The translations under genes were made by a program, and so were the position numbers. From Aphis gossypii (lineage: Eukaryota > Arthropoda > Insecta > Hemiptera > Aphididae), in NCBI RefSeq assembly GCF_020184175.1, contig NC_065530.1, positions 48,647,260 through 48,711,259 of the forward strand: 64,000 nucleotides of DNA, given 5' to 3'. Numbering within the stretch: position 1 is the first letter of the stretch; each line of letters begins with the position of its first letter. Shown one piece after another: positions 14,801 through 28,800 of this stretch. The notes under the pieces were generated by a model that was not told the origin of the DNA, searched no databases, and was given only the letters and a program-made list of their open reading frames with translations.

Positions 14801-17800
14801 ATATGTGCATAGTAGGTGCATACATTTAATCTAAAATAATAAATTGTACCGAGAACCGTGAAGTTATAAATATACAGAATGTATAATATTATATACATCA
14901 TACTAAATAAATTTAATTAAAAAAACCGTAATTCTTATTCTGTAAACAAATTTGTCCTTTGACTATTAATCTTATTTTTGAGTGGGTTTGTGTAAATTTC
15001 GCTCCACCATTTTAAATTGGTAGAACACATTAGTATTGTATATTATATAATATGTATATATATATGAAAAATAAATACAGACATATTATAGTATACCTTT
15101 AAAATTTAACTTTTTATTTTACAAGTAGCAAGTATCTATGCACAAATTATTAATCATAGTTAATATTTTAGTATAGTTATGATAAATAGAAAAATAATTT
15201 GAATAGCGTGGTTACAACGAATGAAAGTGACGATTTACAAATATCTAGTGAGTAATCCGGTTATGGGTTTTACGATTTACTATATCTGAAAATTATGATT
15301 CATTTTAATACGAAGTTTAAATTCTATATATATGTTTATTATTATGATAATAATAATAAATAAATTGAAAATGATAGATAAATCATACATGATAATATTA
15401 TTTAAGAAAAATGTAGTAGTGATGTTGATTTTTATACACCGAAATACATCTAAAAATTAACATCTTTCATTAGTGTACATACAAGTACAATGCACTAGTA
15501 TAGTTACTTTACAAGTATAATATTATATACTAATTTTGTTGACTTAGTTTTTATTTTAACAAATAATTTAGCTAATTATGACTTGAAATATAATAAATAG
15601 CAACGTTGATGAAAGGAAATTTGTCAAACCAGAACATAATATAATACTTTTTAGAGAAAACATAAGTAGGTTAGGTTAATATTTTGCCAAAGAAATGAAC
15701 ATGTTAATTTTACAGGTATTTAATTTAATGAACGCTGCTGTCTTTAAGCTACGACAAGCTATAAAAAAAACGCATGTGATATAAATTATTACTCGCGTAT
15801 ATTTGAAACACAGTAAAGCACCTTGCAAAGAAATAAAATAAAATAGTTTTCAATATAGGGATAACCCACAGGTTATACGTATATTAAGTGTAATAAATAT
15901 AGTTATGATATTTCAATGTGCTATAATCAACTTAAATATATATGTATATTTATTTTTTTAATGACAAGCCCATATTGAACACACAAACAGTTGTTATAAG
16001 TAATAACGCAATAAAAGTTTTCGTTCGAAGTTTTTTGTAACGATAATGCAAAACAGTATGTTGTATACATAAATAATATGAAATTTCTTTATTAACTGAT
16101 GTACTGATGCATTAGGTACATAGTCTATGACCTACTGTATTATAACAGCATTTTATATACAAGTGGTAAAACTAAAATAATTCGACACCAGTGATTTTAA
16201 AACTTTTGCAGGTAATAGGTGTGCAAAACCACTCGATATAGTCATATATTATAAGCACTGTGTAATAATTACAGATTAACAAATAATTACATATTTGTCG
16301 ATAGGTTATAACTTAAAGAAAATTTCGGGGTTTTCTAAACAGATTATAGCGTCATCGGTCAAACACTTTCTTCATGTTCAGTTCTATGAATAAAAAACTA
16401 TAATATGAAGGTAGATGTATTCATGTATATATTTAATACTTACCTATATAGAGTTTGATAAATGTACAATTTGTTTTATAAAAGAAGCAATATACATTAT
16501 ACTCAAAATGAATGTTATTGATTTTTAACTTTCTGATTATTACACAAGTTAGCATATTATATTTTGGGAGTTAAGAATTTTTCTTAGTATATACTATGTG
16601 TATATAACAATACATCTTTATATATTGTATGATTTTTAAATGCAAACAAAAATACATATTTTGTATGTGCGCTGTGCAATGACTTGATGGTACATAGACA
16701 AATTGCCAACACTAATATTCATTGCATTATAATAGGATAAAACAATGCAAATCACGGTAAAAGAGCTTATTGAGTATGCTTCATTAAACCCGATTGAACA
16801 TTTAAGTGATGATTTCATAATGAAATACTAATTGTTTTACATTCTACAGATCTATGAAGTAAGTAACGCGTTCACCATTTAAAGTATATATAATATTATA
16901 ATATGCTTGTATTGTTATAAAAATGTAAAGACTTTCCATACAAAAACGCGCAATAATTGAGGGTTGTGATTAGATATTTATATATCTGACGAAAGTACAA
17001 AACTCTATTTTTCAATACCTATACGGCTATACTTAGTTATAATAAATATACATGTTTATTGATACTTAAGTGCATAGTACATAATATACGGCGTATATTT
17101 TTTATACGTATAAAAAACACGAGCGTCTTAATTATTTTAAATTGGAATATTGTACAGTTAAAATCGATTAATGACCATATTATTATGTCTATATACAAGA
17201 TAGGTAAGTGAATAATATATGATATTATAATCAAGCAAAATTAAAAATAAACGTATAATATTACAAAGTACCTATTGGTAGTACAAAGTTAATGATGATT
17301 TAATGAGAAATTCGATTTGGCCGAAATGAGTTTTAATAACCAATTAATATGTAAAATCTCCTTGTAATTTTTTGTTGATATACAGGTATGATAACCATAT
17401 AATCATTAATTTCCCTCTAAAACTAAAATAAATCTTATCCTGAATCAATGATTAATATGCCATTTAAATTGTTTTACTGGTCTCCTGCAAAATAATGAAA
17501 ATGTAGATGTGTACTACTACGGGTCGACTAATGAATATAGAATAAATCAAGTGATATATTTTTAAAACGTATACATTTTTTTGTATCTATATTATGACGT
17601 AGTATTGCGTAATACGTACACATATGACAAACACAAATACAAATTAGTGAACGCGCAGTGTAAAAATGACGATAGGTATAACTGCAGTGTGATTACGGTG
17701 TGATTAGGTTTGGCTTTCAAAAATAATTAGTAGATAATTATTACACTCACAGGCGCAGCATAACGTGGCGGCAATGCATATAATTTCATATCACGCACCT

Positions 17801-20800
17801 ACATAATATATTATTATAATGTTCTGTAATGGATTGGATGATAAATATTTCTGAAAAATGTCTCTTATTAATCAGTGATGAATGGCATGTAACGCCAACG
17901 GTAATTACTACACACGTATACAAATAATAATAATACGGCTGGTACATATTAGTATATTATACATCTACGTCGTACGCGGTGTATTTATTTATTTTTTTCA
18001 CCTATCACAAAGTACGAAAAGAAATCGCCTCCGATGATCGGCGCAGTATACGGCCACGCGAGAACTAGTTTTCAATCCGGTAGCGCGCTTAATATAATAT
18101 TTTCATCAATCATCAACTATATTATAGAAGTTCAAGTCTAAATTGTACCTCTCCGACACCTCACAATGATATAGGTACAGCGCAATATACCTACATACAT
18201 AGGCGTATATTACATCGCTGCTATTATTATTATTATTATATACGTCATATTTATGTGTATACGTATATAGAAGTACACGTAGGTGTATGGAAAAAAAGTA
18301 TATCGCATACACCCTTCGGGGCATATTGTGTTGTCGGTCGTGCTCGTACATGTGTGTATAATATATGTGTAAAGTATTATGTATATTATTATGATTGTTG
18401 TTATTACTGTATCGTCGTTATCATTAAAACCGACCGACACCGTTTCTTTGACTGTATATACGTGCATATAGGTATACTGATGCACATTTATCCGCGCGTA
18501 TACTTACACATTATATTATGTTATATCCCCCGATGTACATATTACGTTTAAACAAAAATGTGGTTATTAGGACACTGCAAGACAACGCACCAACACCGCC
18601 GGACAGAACGTGTAATTTCACCCGTTCAATTGATCTATTTCCAATCCTTTTGCTCCTAATAAACACTTTCACGTGAACTGCAGCAGGTCTCCGGGAAAAT
18701 TACATCGGTGCGTTTGAGCCGGTATCAAATTATCCGAGCCGCCGCAGCACCGTGTCATCGTTTCGGCTGATGAACTCTAGAGACGGTTATCTCACATTTT
18801 TGTACGTGTAGGTGCATACGGTACAATGTATTCCGGGGGGAAGTGACCAGCCGACGTCATACGAAAGTATACACAAACTTATGAAGAAATACCTTTTTAA
18901 AAGGGGGTTTGACTTTTTATTTTTTAAGTTATGGGCAATTTGACTTTTTTTTGACAAAACCAAACCAACCACGTATTTTTTATGTTTCTCCGACACTCCA
19001 ACATTTTAATACAATATTTTTTTTTATTTTAAAGCTTTTTAACACTATACTATTAACTAACAAACGCAATTATAGACCATAAATTATGTAAATTATTATA
19101 ATAAATTGAAAAAAGTAAACAATTGTTATCAAAAGTTAGAATTTTAAAAAATAAATCTCGTATTACTCCAAATAATTCAATATTTGGTATGGGTTTTTTA
19201 TTTATGTATTATTTTACTGAATAATACCTAGAATACCTTAAAAGTTTGGTTTTCATATCTTCCATAATATGTGCTTTTAGAAGTGATCATTACTGTTCAC
19301 CCGAATACCGTCAATTCTGTGTAAGCTTGTATTATTTCAAACAATAAAGTTTATAGAATAGCAAATTTTAAAGAGTAACAAAAAAATTATTAGGTTACAG
19401 GAATAGCATTATGCATAAACAATTTTTTAAACCAGTCTCACAGGTCAGTAATTTGTATAAGTAACTAAACGGTTAAATTTATTGATATTAGTTGTTCTGT
19501 CAAAGTGTATACCACTATACCATAAGTAGTAAAACCGTTTCGATAAATTTATTTAACTTGTAAGCAATGATCAGCAATTGGCGGAACCTGGGGGTGACTT
19601 AATGGACCGCCAAAAATATTTTTCTTCGATGTTGAATTGTTTTATTATTATTTGTCTGTGTAGACCCAGAATAACTAGATAAACAAAAAAACCTCGTAAA
19701 TTGGTTTTTCAAATCATCCGGAACCCTTTTAAAACTAGCTACCGAACCCTTTAGATATGTATTATTGTTAGAAAACCTGGTGTATATTTTCCGTATTACT
19801 TAAATAAATATACCTACCTTGAACCGTTTGAATTTATTTTTTGTTGCAACTTATACTTTCATAAATAATTTTAGTTGAATTAAACTTATTTAAGATGTTC
19901 CTGCTTGAACTAATCCAAAAGTTAATACAAACATTATTCACGTCGTTAGTGTCAGTAATATTTGAATTTCCAACCATCGAAATATACAGTTAATAATAAA
20001 ATCTGTGAAGTACTGCTCGCAAGCAAAGTAAAAAAAAAAACAAGACATTAAACGAAAACTGAGCAATTATATACTTCCCTATCTTTTGTGTTCTTTATAA
20101 TAATGCAAAGTTACCAACTGTAATTTCTATATTGTTTATTTCAACAATACCTTATTGTATTCATAATTCATATAATCATATATATTATCTTTAAATTATA
20201 TTTTTCTTCATATGCAGCTGTATACACAATAAATCAATAGGCGAAACTAATTGATTTAAAATGAATACACACATATTTTCTCTACAATTTTATTTTTATT
20301 TAATTGATTGTTATGAATATAAGTGTACCGATAATAAAAAAATTAACATGGAACTAAAATAATTAATTATATATATGATTTTAATTTTGAATGAAGAACT
20401 GTGAGGAATGCACATTTAGTTTTACTATTATCATACATTTTTGTATTGGTAACCTATACGTGATAATTATTTATTTAGAAGAATATATCACATTATGTTT
20501 GAAAGTGGATTATAATCATGAATTTAGTTCCATTGAAATTTGAATACTGTCAAACATAGTTTATAACATTCATGAAAGATACTAAAATTAAATTTTCCAA
20601 CGTGGTTTTCAAATGTATTAATTTGTATTGCCACTGCTGGTGTAAACAAGAGTTTTAAGTTGCACTATATGAGTTGTCATCAACTTGTTGGCGATTACTG
20701 TACAGGCATCGTAAACTGTATATCATAAAGCATCGTGTAATATTATTATTATTATTGTGTAGGATATGGCAAATATATTATTCATAACATTATATTATGT

Positions 20801-20829
20801 ATACCTACCTAAAGATATAGCCAATTACG
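11887..20829. other. Intergenic, AT-rich; no gene seen
   Basis: Mostly featureless AT-rich DNA. A degenerate MITE-like stretch at about 12943-13200 starts TATAGAGTGATTCATTAAG. The TGCCTAGGCA inverted repeat lies at 13.7 kb. A balanced-composition block at about 18560-18780 might be regulatory. No coding signal on either strand. Confidence 0.6.
13678..13734. repeat. Inverted repeat of a TGCCTAGGCA palindrome
   Basis: TATATGCCGTAGGCATTTA (13678-13696) pairs with TAAATGCCTAGGCATATA (13717-13734) with one bulged base. Each arm is also nearly self-palindromic. A third half-copy, GTAAATGCCTAGTCAT, follows at about 13793-13808. It may be a hairpin or the remnant of a palindromic transposon end. Confidence 0.55.
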
Positions 20830-21375
20830 GAGGCTGTGATAACGAGGGACAGTCAGTGGCGGCGGCAGCGGCGGCGGCTACAGAGGCTGTGGCGGCGGCG
20901 TCCCTTTGAAGGTACGCGGACCGTGACGCGCGTCGGTGACGACGTGCAGGCGGCGGCTACCGCAAAGTTCCCTCCGCAACAGATATTATGTCATAATATC
21001 TCCGTCTTTATCACTATACCCCGCGGGATGGCCGGGACAACCCTGAAAAATATTGTTGTTATTGCATCCGCCCCTCGTCGTAACGCATATTATACACAAT
21101 GTACGAAAACAAACAAGGGTTAATCAGAACAAAATCGACATGCGGTCCCGGGCTGGAGCCGCAGCTCAGTATACACATACAAACGCGCAGTCAAACGTTT
21201 TGAAAGATTAACCGAAACGAGACGATGTCTCGACGGAGGCGGCGGCGCAGACTGCGACTTTATTATGTGTATTATTATTATACAGTCGTACGCGGCGTAT
21301 CATATAAGAACACACGCACGCGGTTAATTAGTTCCGGAGACCGCTCATGATCGAGCACAAGGGCGCGCGCGCGGG
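20830..21375. promoter_or_regulatory. CpG-rich island with GGC/CGG triplets
   Basis: Dense GC within AT-rich DNA: GGCGGCGGCAGCGGCGGCGG-type triplets, several CGCG steps, then GCGCGCGCGCGGGCGCGTGTGTG at 21363-21387. The frame 20836-21123 has no domain and is Arg-rich only because of the triplets. It is a candidate enhancer or promoter of an unseen non-coding transcript, on composition alone. Confidence 0.35.
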
Positions 21376-21438
21376 CGCGTGTGTGTGTGAAATCGAGAGA
21401 CTACAAAAAAAAAAAAAAAATTCTATTTAGTTTTTCTG

Positions 21439-21634
21439 TACAGGGTGATTTTTCTTACCGACAGCCTTCAGGCGACATCTCGAAAAATACACAATGAGTT
21501 TTTAAACCGTCTTTCAAAACATGCTATATGACATTTTTTTTTCACGATGATTATTTGCAATAATTGCTCTTAAAACGTAAGAATATATTGTATTTTCTAC
21601 GATGACATTGCTACGATAAATGAATCACCCTCTA
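21439..21634. mobile_element. Mariner-type MITE with TA ends
   Basis: TACAGGGTGATTTTT at the left and AATGAATCACCCTCTA at the right form short inverted repeats. The element is bounded by TA dinucleotides, as expected of Tc1/mariner-derived MITEs. The 196-bp interior is non-coding. Similar AGGGTGATT ends recur elsewhere in the window. Confidence 0.65.
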
Positions 21635-22028
21635 TGTATGAAACACCCGTACAGCATTACAATATATAATATACGTTTTTTGTATACGTGATAATATAAG
21701 CATGAGATAAATGCATTATTTATTTATTTATATTTATATTCATATTCCTACTATACGCCAGTTTGGCAATGTACAGAGGGCTGTTAGTAAATACTAAACG
21801 ATAACGTGAAAGAATATACAAAGATGCAATACAAGTAAAGAAAGAGAGAAAAAAATTATTGATTTTTTGTTGTACAAAAATTGGAAATTAGAAATTATCA
21901 CTGTAAACACAAAATTTTGTTTTAAACTCAAAATTTTAACAAATTTTTGAAAATAATGCTGTTTGAAAATCCATATATTAGGAAACTGCTAATTATCAAA
22001 AATCAAAAAACTATGAAAGAAATGATAG

Positions 22029-22088
22029 GACGTATATTTACGCCTTTACTAAAATACCGGTATCGTATTTAAGACGTAAATATACGTC
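22029..22088. repeat. Short inverted repeat (GACGTATATTTACG family)
   Basis: GACGTATATTTACGCC (22029-22044) and GACGTAAATATACGTC (22073-22088) are reverse complements at 15 of 16 positions, and each is followed by the direct repeat TTTACT. It could be the end of a decayed DNA transposon. The minus-strand frame directly beside it (22049-22237) encodes an acidic peptide. Confidence 0.5.
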
Positions 22089-22237
22089 TTTACTTTAAAT
22101 AATTTATCCAAGTTGATCATTCCTAATTCACTCCCTGGGTGTAAACTAATAAATCCCAATTCACTCTCCAAAGGGTTAAGAGATTCGTCATTATCAATTG
22201 ACAAATTTTCCAATTCAATTATTCCGTATTCATACAT
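22049..22237 (-). pseudogene. Possible decayed transposase N-terminus (uncertain)
   Basis: A 62-residue minus-strand frame starts at ATG and reads an acidic stretch (NDESLNPLESELG) that loosely recalls N-termini of piggyBac-like transposases. There is no catalytic domain and no similar sequence continues in any frame. It may be noise; I list it because it abuts an inverted repeat. Confidence 0.15.
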
Positions 22238-22559
22238 AGGTACCTACTACTCTAATATTTTAACCCTGTAGTCTAATAATAACAGATACTATTAATATAA
22301 GGCAAGCACTAGCCTACGTTTCATTCTATTTGTACTTTAAAACAGTATAACAATTAATAATAATATCTTGAATTCTTTCCTGCTTAATCAGTAATAGATG
22401 TATAGTATGTGTTGTAACAAGACTTTACGTCGATATTTTTTATAAATATGGTGGTTCTTAAAGTCTGTTTACTTTTTCAGGTCTATCCCGCACCGGCTAC
22501 GGCTCTCAAACGTAGATTATTATTTACTTAATAACGATAATCAGAGACGGAGACTTCAT

Positions 22560-22860
22560 CGACCGTATACATAGTACGTTGCTGCACGTGACGGGTTTGA
22601 ATGATGATGCGTGTATGCGGTGTGTATGCGTTCGTGTGTATGTGTATGTGTATGTGTGTTTTTATATATAAGTATACACGGTATTTACAAAGGGTTTCAG
22701 TTTAATTAAAAACGAAAACAAAATGAAAATCACACTCGTCAAAACCCGTAACGATCGCTCGTTAGTGATGGTAGTGCCGGTAGTGGTTGCGGCGGTGATG
22801 ATGGTGCGCCCTCAAAACCCGGGCTGGAGCGCCAAACCCGTCTGCAGAGCATTAGGTATT
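22560..22860. promoter_or_regulatory. GC-richer island with GT-repeat and shared 13-mer
   Basis: The region holds a GTGTATGTGTATGTGTATG stretch at about 22635-22655 and a GC-rich block at about 22740-22855. The block includes CCCGGGCTGGAGC (22818-22830), which also occurs at 21147-21159. Its role is unknown; it is a candidate cis-regulatory block. Confidence 0.3.
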
Positions 22861-25800
22861 TACTATTTATAATATTATATTATATACTATAGTGACGTAC
22901 AATTATGATGTCTGTGCTGTATAAACTATAACCTTTAACACATGCGCCTCAGTGTGCATCAGGCAAAATGGTTATAGGTAGCTATACGACTTATAGGACG
23001 AAAAAATTTTATAATAAAGCCAATTATCATGATTCGCGATGGTTATGGCCAATTTACCGCTATCGATGTACAAATTGAATGAATCATAATTTTTTCGTTT
23101 CTATTCTAAACAATAATGATTCACGTCAGTAGTAAATAGGAAACTATAAGCATATAAGCAAACTATAAGTATGTTATTTTAAGTAATAATGTGAGTACTG
23201 AAAAAAAGTAACTGGAATATTGCGAATAACAAGAAGTTGTCTTTACTGGTGGTTAAATTAGGTTAGGATTTTAACACTTGTCTAAGTGGATTTTGGCTAA
23301 ACGAGTATTTTATATACGTATACAATACTAATACACAGCTAAGTAAAAATGTGTAAATGTGTTGGGTGAGTATAGTAAGTTTACCTATATAGTAATAATA
23401 TATTATATAATAAATCCATGTGGTGACGATTTTAATTGTTGTGTTTATATAATGTTATGTTTTTTTACGCGTAGATTAAATTTTTTATTTTTCCACCGTC
23501 ATTTCCGTTTCACGATTACTTTATAATAAACACTGCAACACACTATATAATAATGCGAGGCATTTAAATACACACACACACACATCTGTCGTTTAATTAC
23601 TGTTTAAAAACAACTAACATTCATTTATTTTTTTACGAACCAAGACGGAAATATACTCTTGGCAACTACGTGACGACACGATAGTATAAGACATATTTGT
23701 TTTATATAATCATCAAATGTAGGTATATAAAAAAAAGAAATGCACCACTCGATTTTATATTATAAAAAATGTACTATTAACTTTTTTCATATTATGGTAT
23801 TAAAAAAATACTAGTTTTATTTTCAAATTTAATAAATTTTAATTTTACATTTTAAAGTACAAAACTTTTTACTACGTATTACAGAAAGTATACGACTATA
23901 ATATTATATTATGTTAAACGTGACGGATACAATATATCACAATAACAAGTCATATCAAATAATATGTGAAGTGCCTTTAAGAATTCACTATTATTTTAAT
24001 TTTGAATATTTTAAGACATATATTTATACGCTTTTTTTTTATTCTAAAATACTATAATCTAAGTTGGTTTGTATATACAATTTATGAATAAATCGTGTTA
24101 ATTATTTTGAAGTACATATATTCCAATAGTGTTTAACAGTAAATTTATATAGGTATATAGTGGTATAATACCCACTATAAAAATATAAAATGTCGATTTT
24201 TATACATTACCTACTGCCTACTAGAGATAAAAGCTTTAGGAAATCGTATCGTTAAAAAAACTCTTCCTTGAATATAATTTTCATGCATATTATGTCGTGT
24301 AAAAGGGCGTAAAACTACTGTGTACCGATAGGTTGTTTCGTGATTGCAGTGCAAGTTATATAATTCGTTTCTAGTTTTATCTACAATTCGAAAACTCCGT
24401 ATAATTTATTTCGTAATTATCGTTATATGTAGAATAAATAGGTTTTCGTACTTCGAGTAGTATACTATCATTAGCCGTTATCGATATATTAAAACATTCT
24501 ATCTATTATTATAACACAGAGACAATTTGTTTTAAATAATTTTTTCAGCTATTATAATTTATAATACATCTGTATACCTAGTAAATATTATTATTGTCCA
24601 AAAACATATTTAATATAAATTATATAGGTATATAATAAAAATATTTTTATGCAACGTTTTTTTTAAAAAAAAAAAAAAAGGAAACTAAAATTAAAATTTA
24701 GCAATATTAAAATAAACATGCATAAAATACAGCTGTTAAATCGCTATATAATCGTTATAAGAATTATAAATCATAAACAATTTATGCATTTTAATATATA
24801 TATATTTTTTTTTTTCATTATCGAAATATTAACACTATGAAAATTTGTCTTTTAATTTATTATGATATATATGTTTTTTTTTGCATTAACAGGTCGAGAA
24901 AATATAGAAACATGTAACGTGTTGTGTGGTGTTGTGTTGTCGAAAGATATATACCCGTGGTATATTTTGATGTTTAAACGGAAATTTAATTAAAATCTTT
25001 AGTCGTATTACCACAGATGACGTTTTTATGTCAATATAGTCGCTAACAAAATAGCTAACTAAATTTCAATCTACATATCATCATCTAAACATATATTTTG
25101 TATTAATATAATAGTATAAGCGTGAAGTTGATCATAAATAAAGTGAAATTAAATCGTTTACAGAGAGTGATAATAATTATGAATAGGACAAAAAAAAACC
25201 GTTGCAAAGTTCGTTTGGACTACATAAAATCGTAATATATATTATTATGCGCGAGAAATTATAATATATTATGTTTGTAATTTTGAAACGAACTCTGGCG
25301 AATTGCCGGCCGTAGTGCCGTACACACACATTATATTAAAATTATTATTTTGGATTTAATTATGAAACGTTCTTGTAATATACCGAACAGAATCTTTAGC
25401 CTAGGCAAGTTGCCAGATGGTCGATGTACATAATACGCATTACGTTTGGGCTTATTAGTTATTTGTAGACGATGATATTATAATGATGTATAATCGTATA
25501 TAGAGTAAACTTGACCGACAGCTCAACTAGTTTCGTGTTAATTGGTATTTGGTATTATCGTAACTCTTACACAATTATACACCACAAACATGATATATCG
25601 CATTATAGGTAGTTATTATTAGCTTACCTACATAACGTAGCATAGATATTTAATCAACTATTATGTTGTGTACAGTCAACGGGTTTTTTATAATATTATA
25701 TTAATTCGGCATTACTATAAGAAATAGGTAATTCGATTTGATCGGAAATCCTTTAACGTAATAAAGTGACTAATGGCTTCAGAACCTACAAAGTGTAGCT

Positions 25801-28800
25801 GAGGGTTCGGCGTAGAGACGAAAGAGAAGGCCGATGAAAAATACTAGGTCAAGACGTCGATTAGAAAATATTATTTTTTTGTAGGTACAACGTTATTAAT
25901 AAATTCTTATAATATTATTATGATACGTATTATGTATCAACGTGAATATTATGCAACGGTTAGACGGCATGTATTATGTATATTATATGTATAAATAAAT
26001 ATATAACCACAATAAATATGTACAGTGTTTAATGTATAACACGGTGCAGCACCATTAACGGGTTTTATTATTTTTATTGAAACGACTTACAGCCTGCTAG
26101 ACTTGACGTATCGATCGAAAATATACGTTTTACATGGCAATTGCGCTGTGAGAGTTTTTGCACATAACACGAGTTATAAACTTAATGATGCTGATTTCGA
26201 GTGATACTATTAAGAATCGATTTTATTAGTCTTGTATTAAAACGAAAGAGAACATAATTTATGGACTACCGTGGTTCTGGTTAATCTATTTAGAATATTG
26301 TAGTGCAAGGCACCTTTATGGCTTTATTAAAAGCCATCCTATTTAAGTGGCTAGAAGAGGAAGTTCGATCCGTGAGGGAAAATTCCCCACCTTTCCCTTA
26401 ACAGGGGTCTGTGTTAATGATAACAGTGCAAAATTACTATATTGTTTTCATTAACAATGGAAATGTAATCCATAATAATATTATAATAGATAATATCTTA
26501 TTTATTGAAAGATAACTAGAGAGTAAACGTTACTTTTTAATGCTTTGTATTATATTATTATATACAACTCGGAAATATATATTAGATGGCCAATTACTCA
26601 GAGACATATTATTCGGAATTTTCACAGCATGGTACCAACTCTTGTGCAATCCCCTTCAATAGAATTTCAATTTTTGAGAGTGATAATTTATTTTGTATAT
26701 AATATATTTAATAATTTAAAATATATAATAAAACAAATCAACAAAGAAAAATAAACAGCTATATTTTATAATTTCAGTTTCCCAAATTTCAATTTGGAAA
26801 GTATAGGGAAATTCAAAAATATAATAATTATTTATAAATATGTTCGATTTCAAGAATATATATAACACCTAAATAAAGAAGCGATAATATGTCTATAAAA
26901 AAAGTAGATAGCTTCATCTCTTAAATGAATCTTTGTGCGTAAAGTTCGATTAAAATTAGGACAAACATGTCTCGTGCTAGGAGGCACCCTCTTAGCACCA
27001 TCGCACTGATGCGTATACAAATGTAATCGCGACTAGTATATTGTCTGCAACGGGTTTTGGGGTGGCTGTACTTAGCTCATATTTATATATCTATATATAT
27101 ATATAACACATTAATAAAGTAACAATATAATAAGCCACGTATAGAAGTAATTAGAGGGATATATATATGGTTAATGGATAGACCGTCGCCGCCGCTGCAG
27201 CCGAATAGTGTGGGAATTTTGTTTTGCTTCTACGCAACGGTGGCGGCGACCCGACCCGATAAAGAGAATTGTGTAAGAATACAATGTGTGTGAGTGAGTG
27301 TAGTTGTTATACGGTCCATTTGGCCGACAAAAATATTATTTGTTATAAGTTATAGGTTATTATAATATTTAAGGGTACTTACTGCTCATACAATAATGAT
27401 GATTATGAGGAATGATCCATTTAACGTAATACACATTCTTTCAGAAAACACTAATATTTTAAAATTATTTGTTTTTGTATACATAATCTTAAGTTGTTAT
27501 ACAACAATATTTTTTAAACCAATTTTATTTTTGCTACCTATTCTTAATCGATATAACTTTTTGAGTTTTTTTTTTACATTTTTGAATGATAGGATTAATT
27601 TTAAACTTCATATTTCAAAGTAGAATATTATTTGGAGTATTTAAATGTACAAAAATTAAATTTTGAAAAGTATTTTATAATAGTTGAAAATTATATAAAA
27701 TAATAAATACATAAATTATAAAAATGACGTGTTTAACGACTTAAAATTATGTTAAATAAACATTTTTAAAAACGTAATTTGTTTTTGAAATAGTGTAAAT
27801 GTATCATATCAAGCAGATCACCTGGCATGTAAGTACCCTTTACTAAGATGTAGCGTTTACGGACGATACACGTTTGCGTACATTTACACTTTTTTATGAC
27901 TCATTTGCGGACAAATGCTGAAATGCGCATCTTGATTACATACACGAATTTTTAATAACTGCATTTAATTGACCAAATAATAGAACTTGTTTGCGTACAT
28001 AAAACATAGTAAGAGACTTGATAATTCAAAAAATTTACATAGAGCATTGGCAACTTGTGTCTAGTTAACGAGTTATAACATTATCTTAAATATTTAAAAT
28101 AAACCATATCGTTACAATATTATTATAATATTAATAGTTTTACGCAATCGAACCATAAATTTCAGATAAAAATTTATATTAGTTGGTTTTCATGTTTTTT
28201 TAAAATTTGTTAACTGTGTAATCCATTAAATTTTAAAGCTTTATTGACTCCGCTAGATTTTTTTATACTACCTATGGGTGAAAAGCCATATTGATTCCAT
28301 AAATATTGACTCTGTTAGTACAGGTAGTATAAAAGAGTAAAAAAAGTTATTGATTTCGCTACTTATCCAAACAAGGGAAAAATTCGTTACAACATGAACG
28401 CGCAAGTTCTATTTTTTTTAAAAAATGTATCGTCTAAATATTTAAATTTCTTGGATACTTATAATATTAGGGTAATATTTTTTCTCAATTAAATTTTTGC
28501 AGATCACTTACCTTTTTATAGTGCGTTATTGTATTAATATTACAAAAAATATTTTGAAAATTATACCAAGCGTATATCTATTTCTTAATATATTATGATA
28601 TCATTCTATACTTGGTGAATGCTTTCAATAGCATATTTTTATAAACAACTCATCGTGACACTCACTGCAAACGGCACTTATCTCCCAATCCGTAATTAGT
28701 TATTACGCTACCACTGAGAGAGATATAACCTGACCGGTGGTCGGAAAACGGCGTGGTAGTTATTGTTTTTGGTATCAAAGTGTTATATTTTCTATTCACG

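Noticed and set aside
18106..18551. Overlapping frames of 80-98 codons on both strands near 18.3 kb
   Set aside because: Tyr/Ile/Val-rich peptides from TAT/GTA-type low complexity, with no recognisable family.
26290..26410. tRNA-like or SINE box B (GTTCGATCC) near 26.36 kb
   Set aside because: No convincing box A, cloverleaf or A-rich tail could be found around it.
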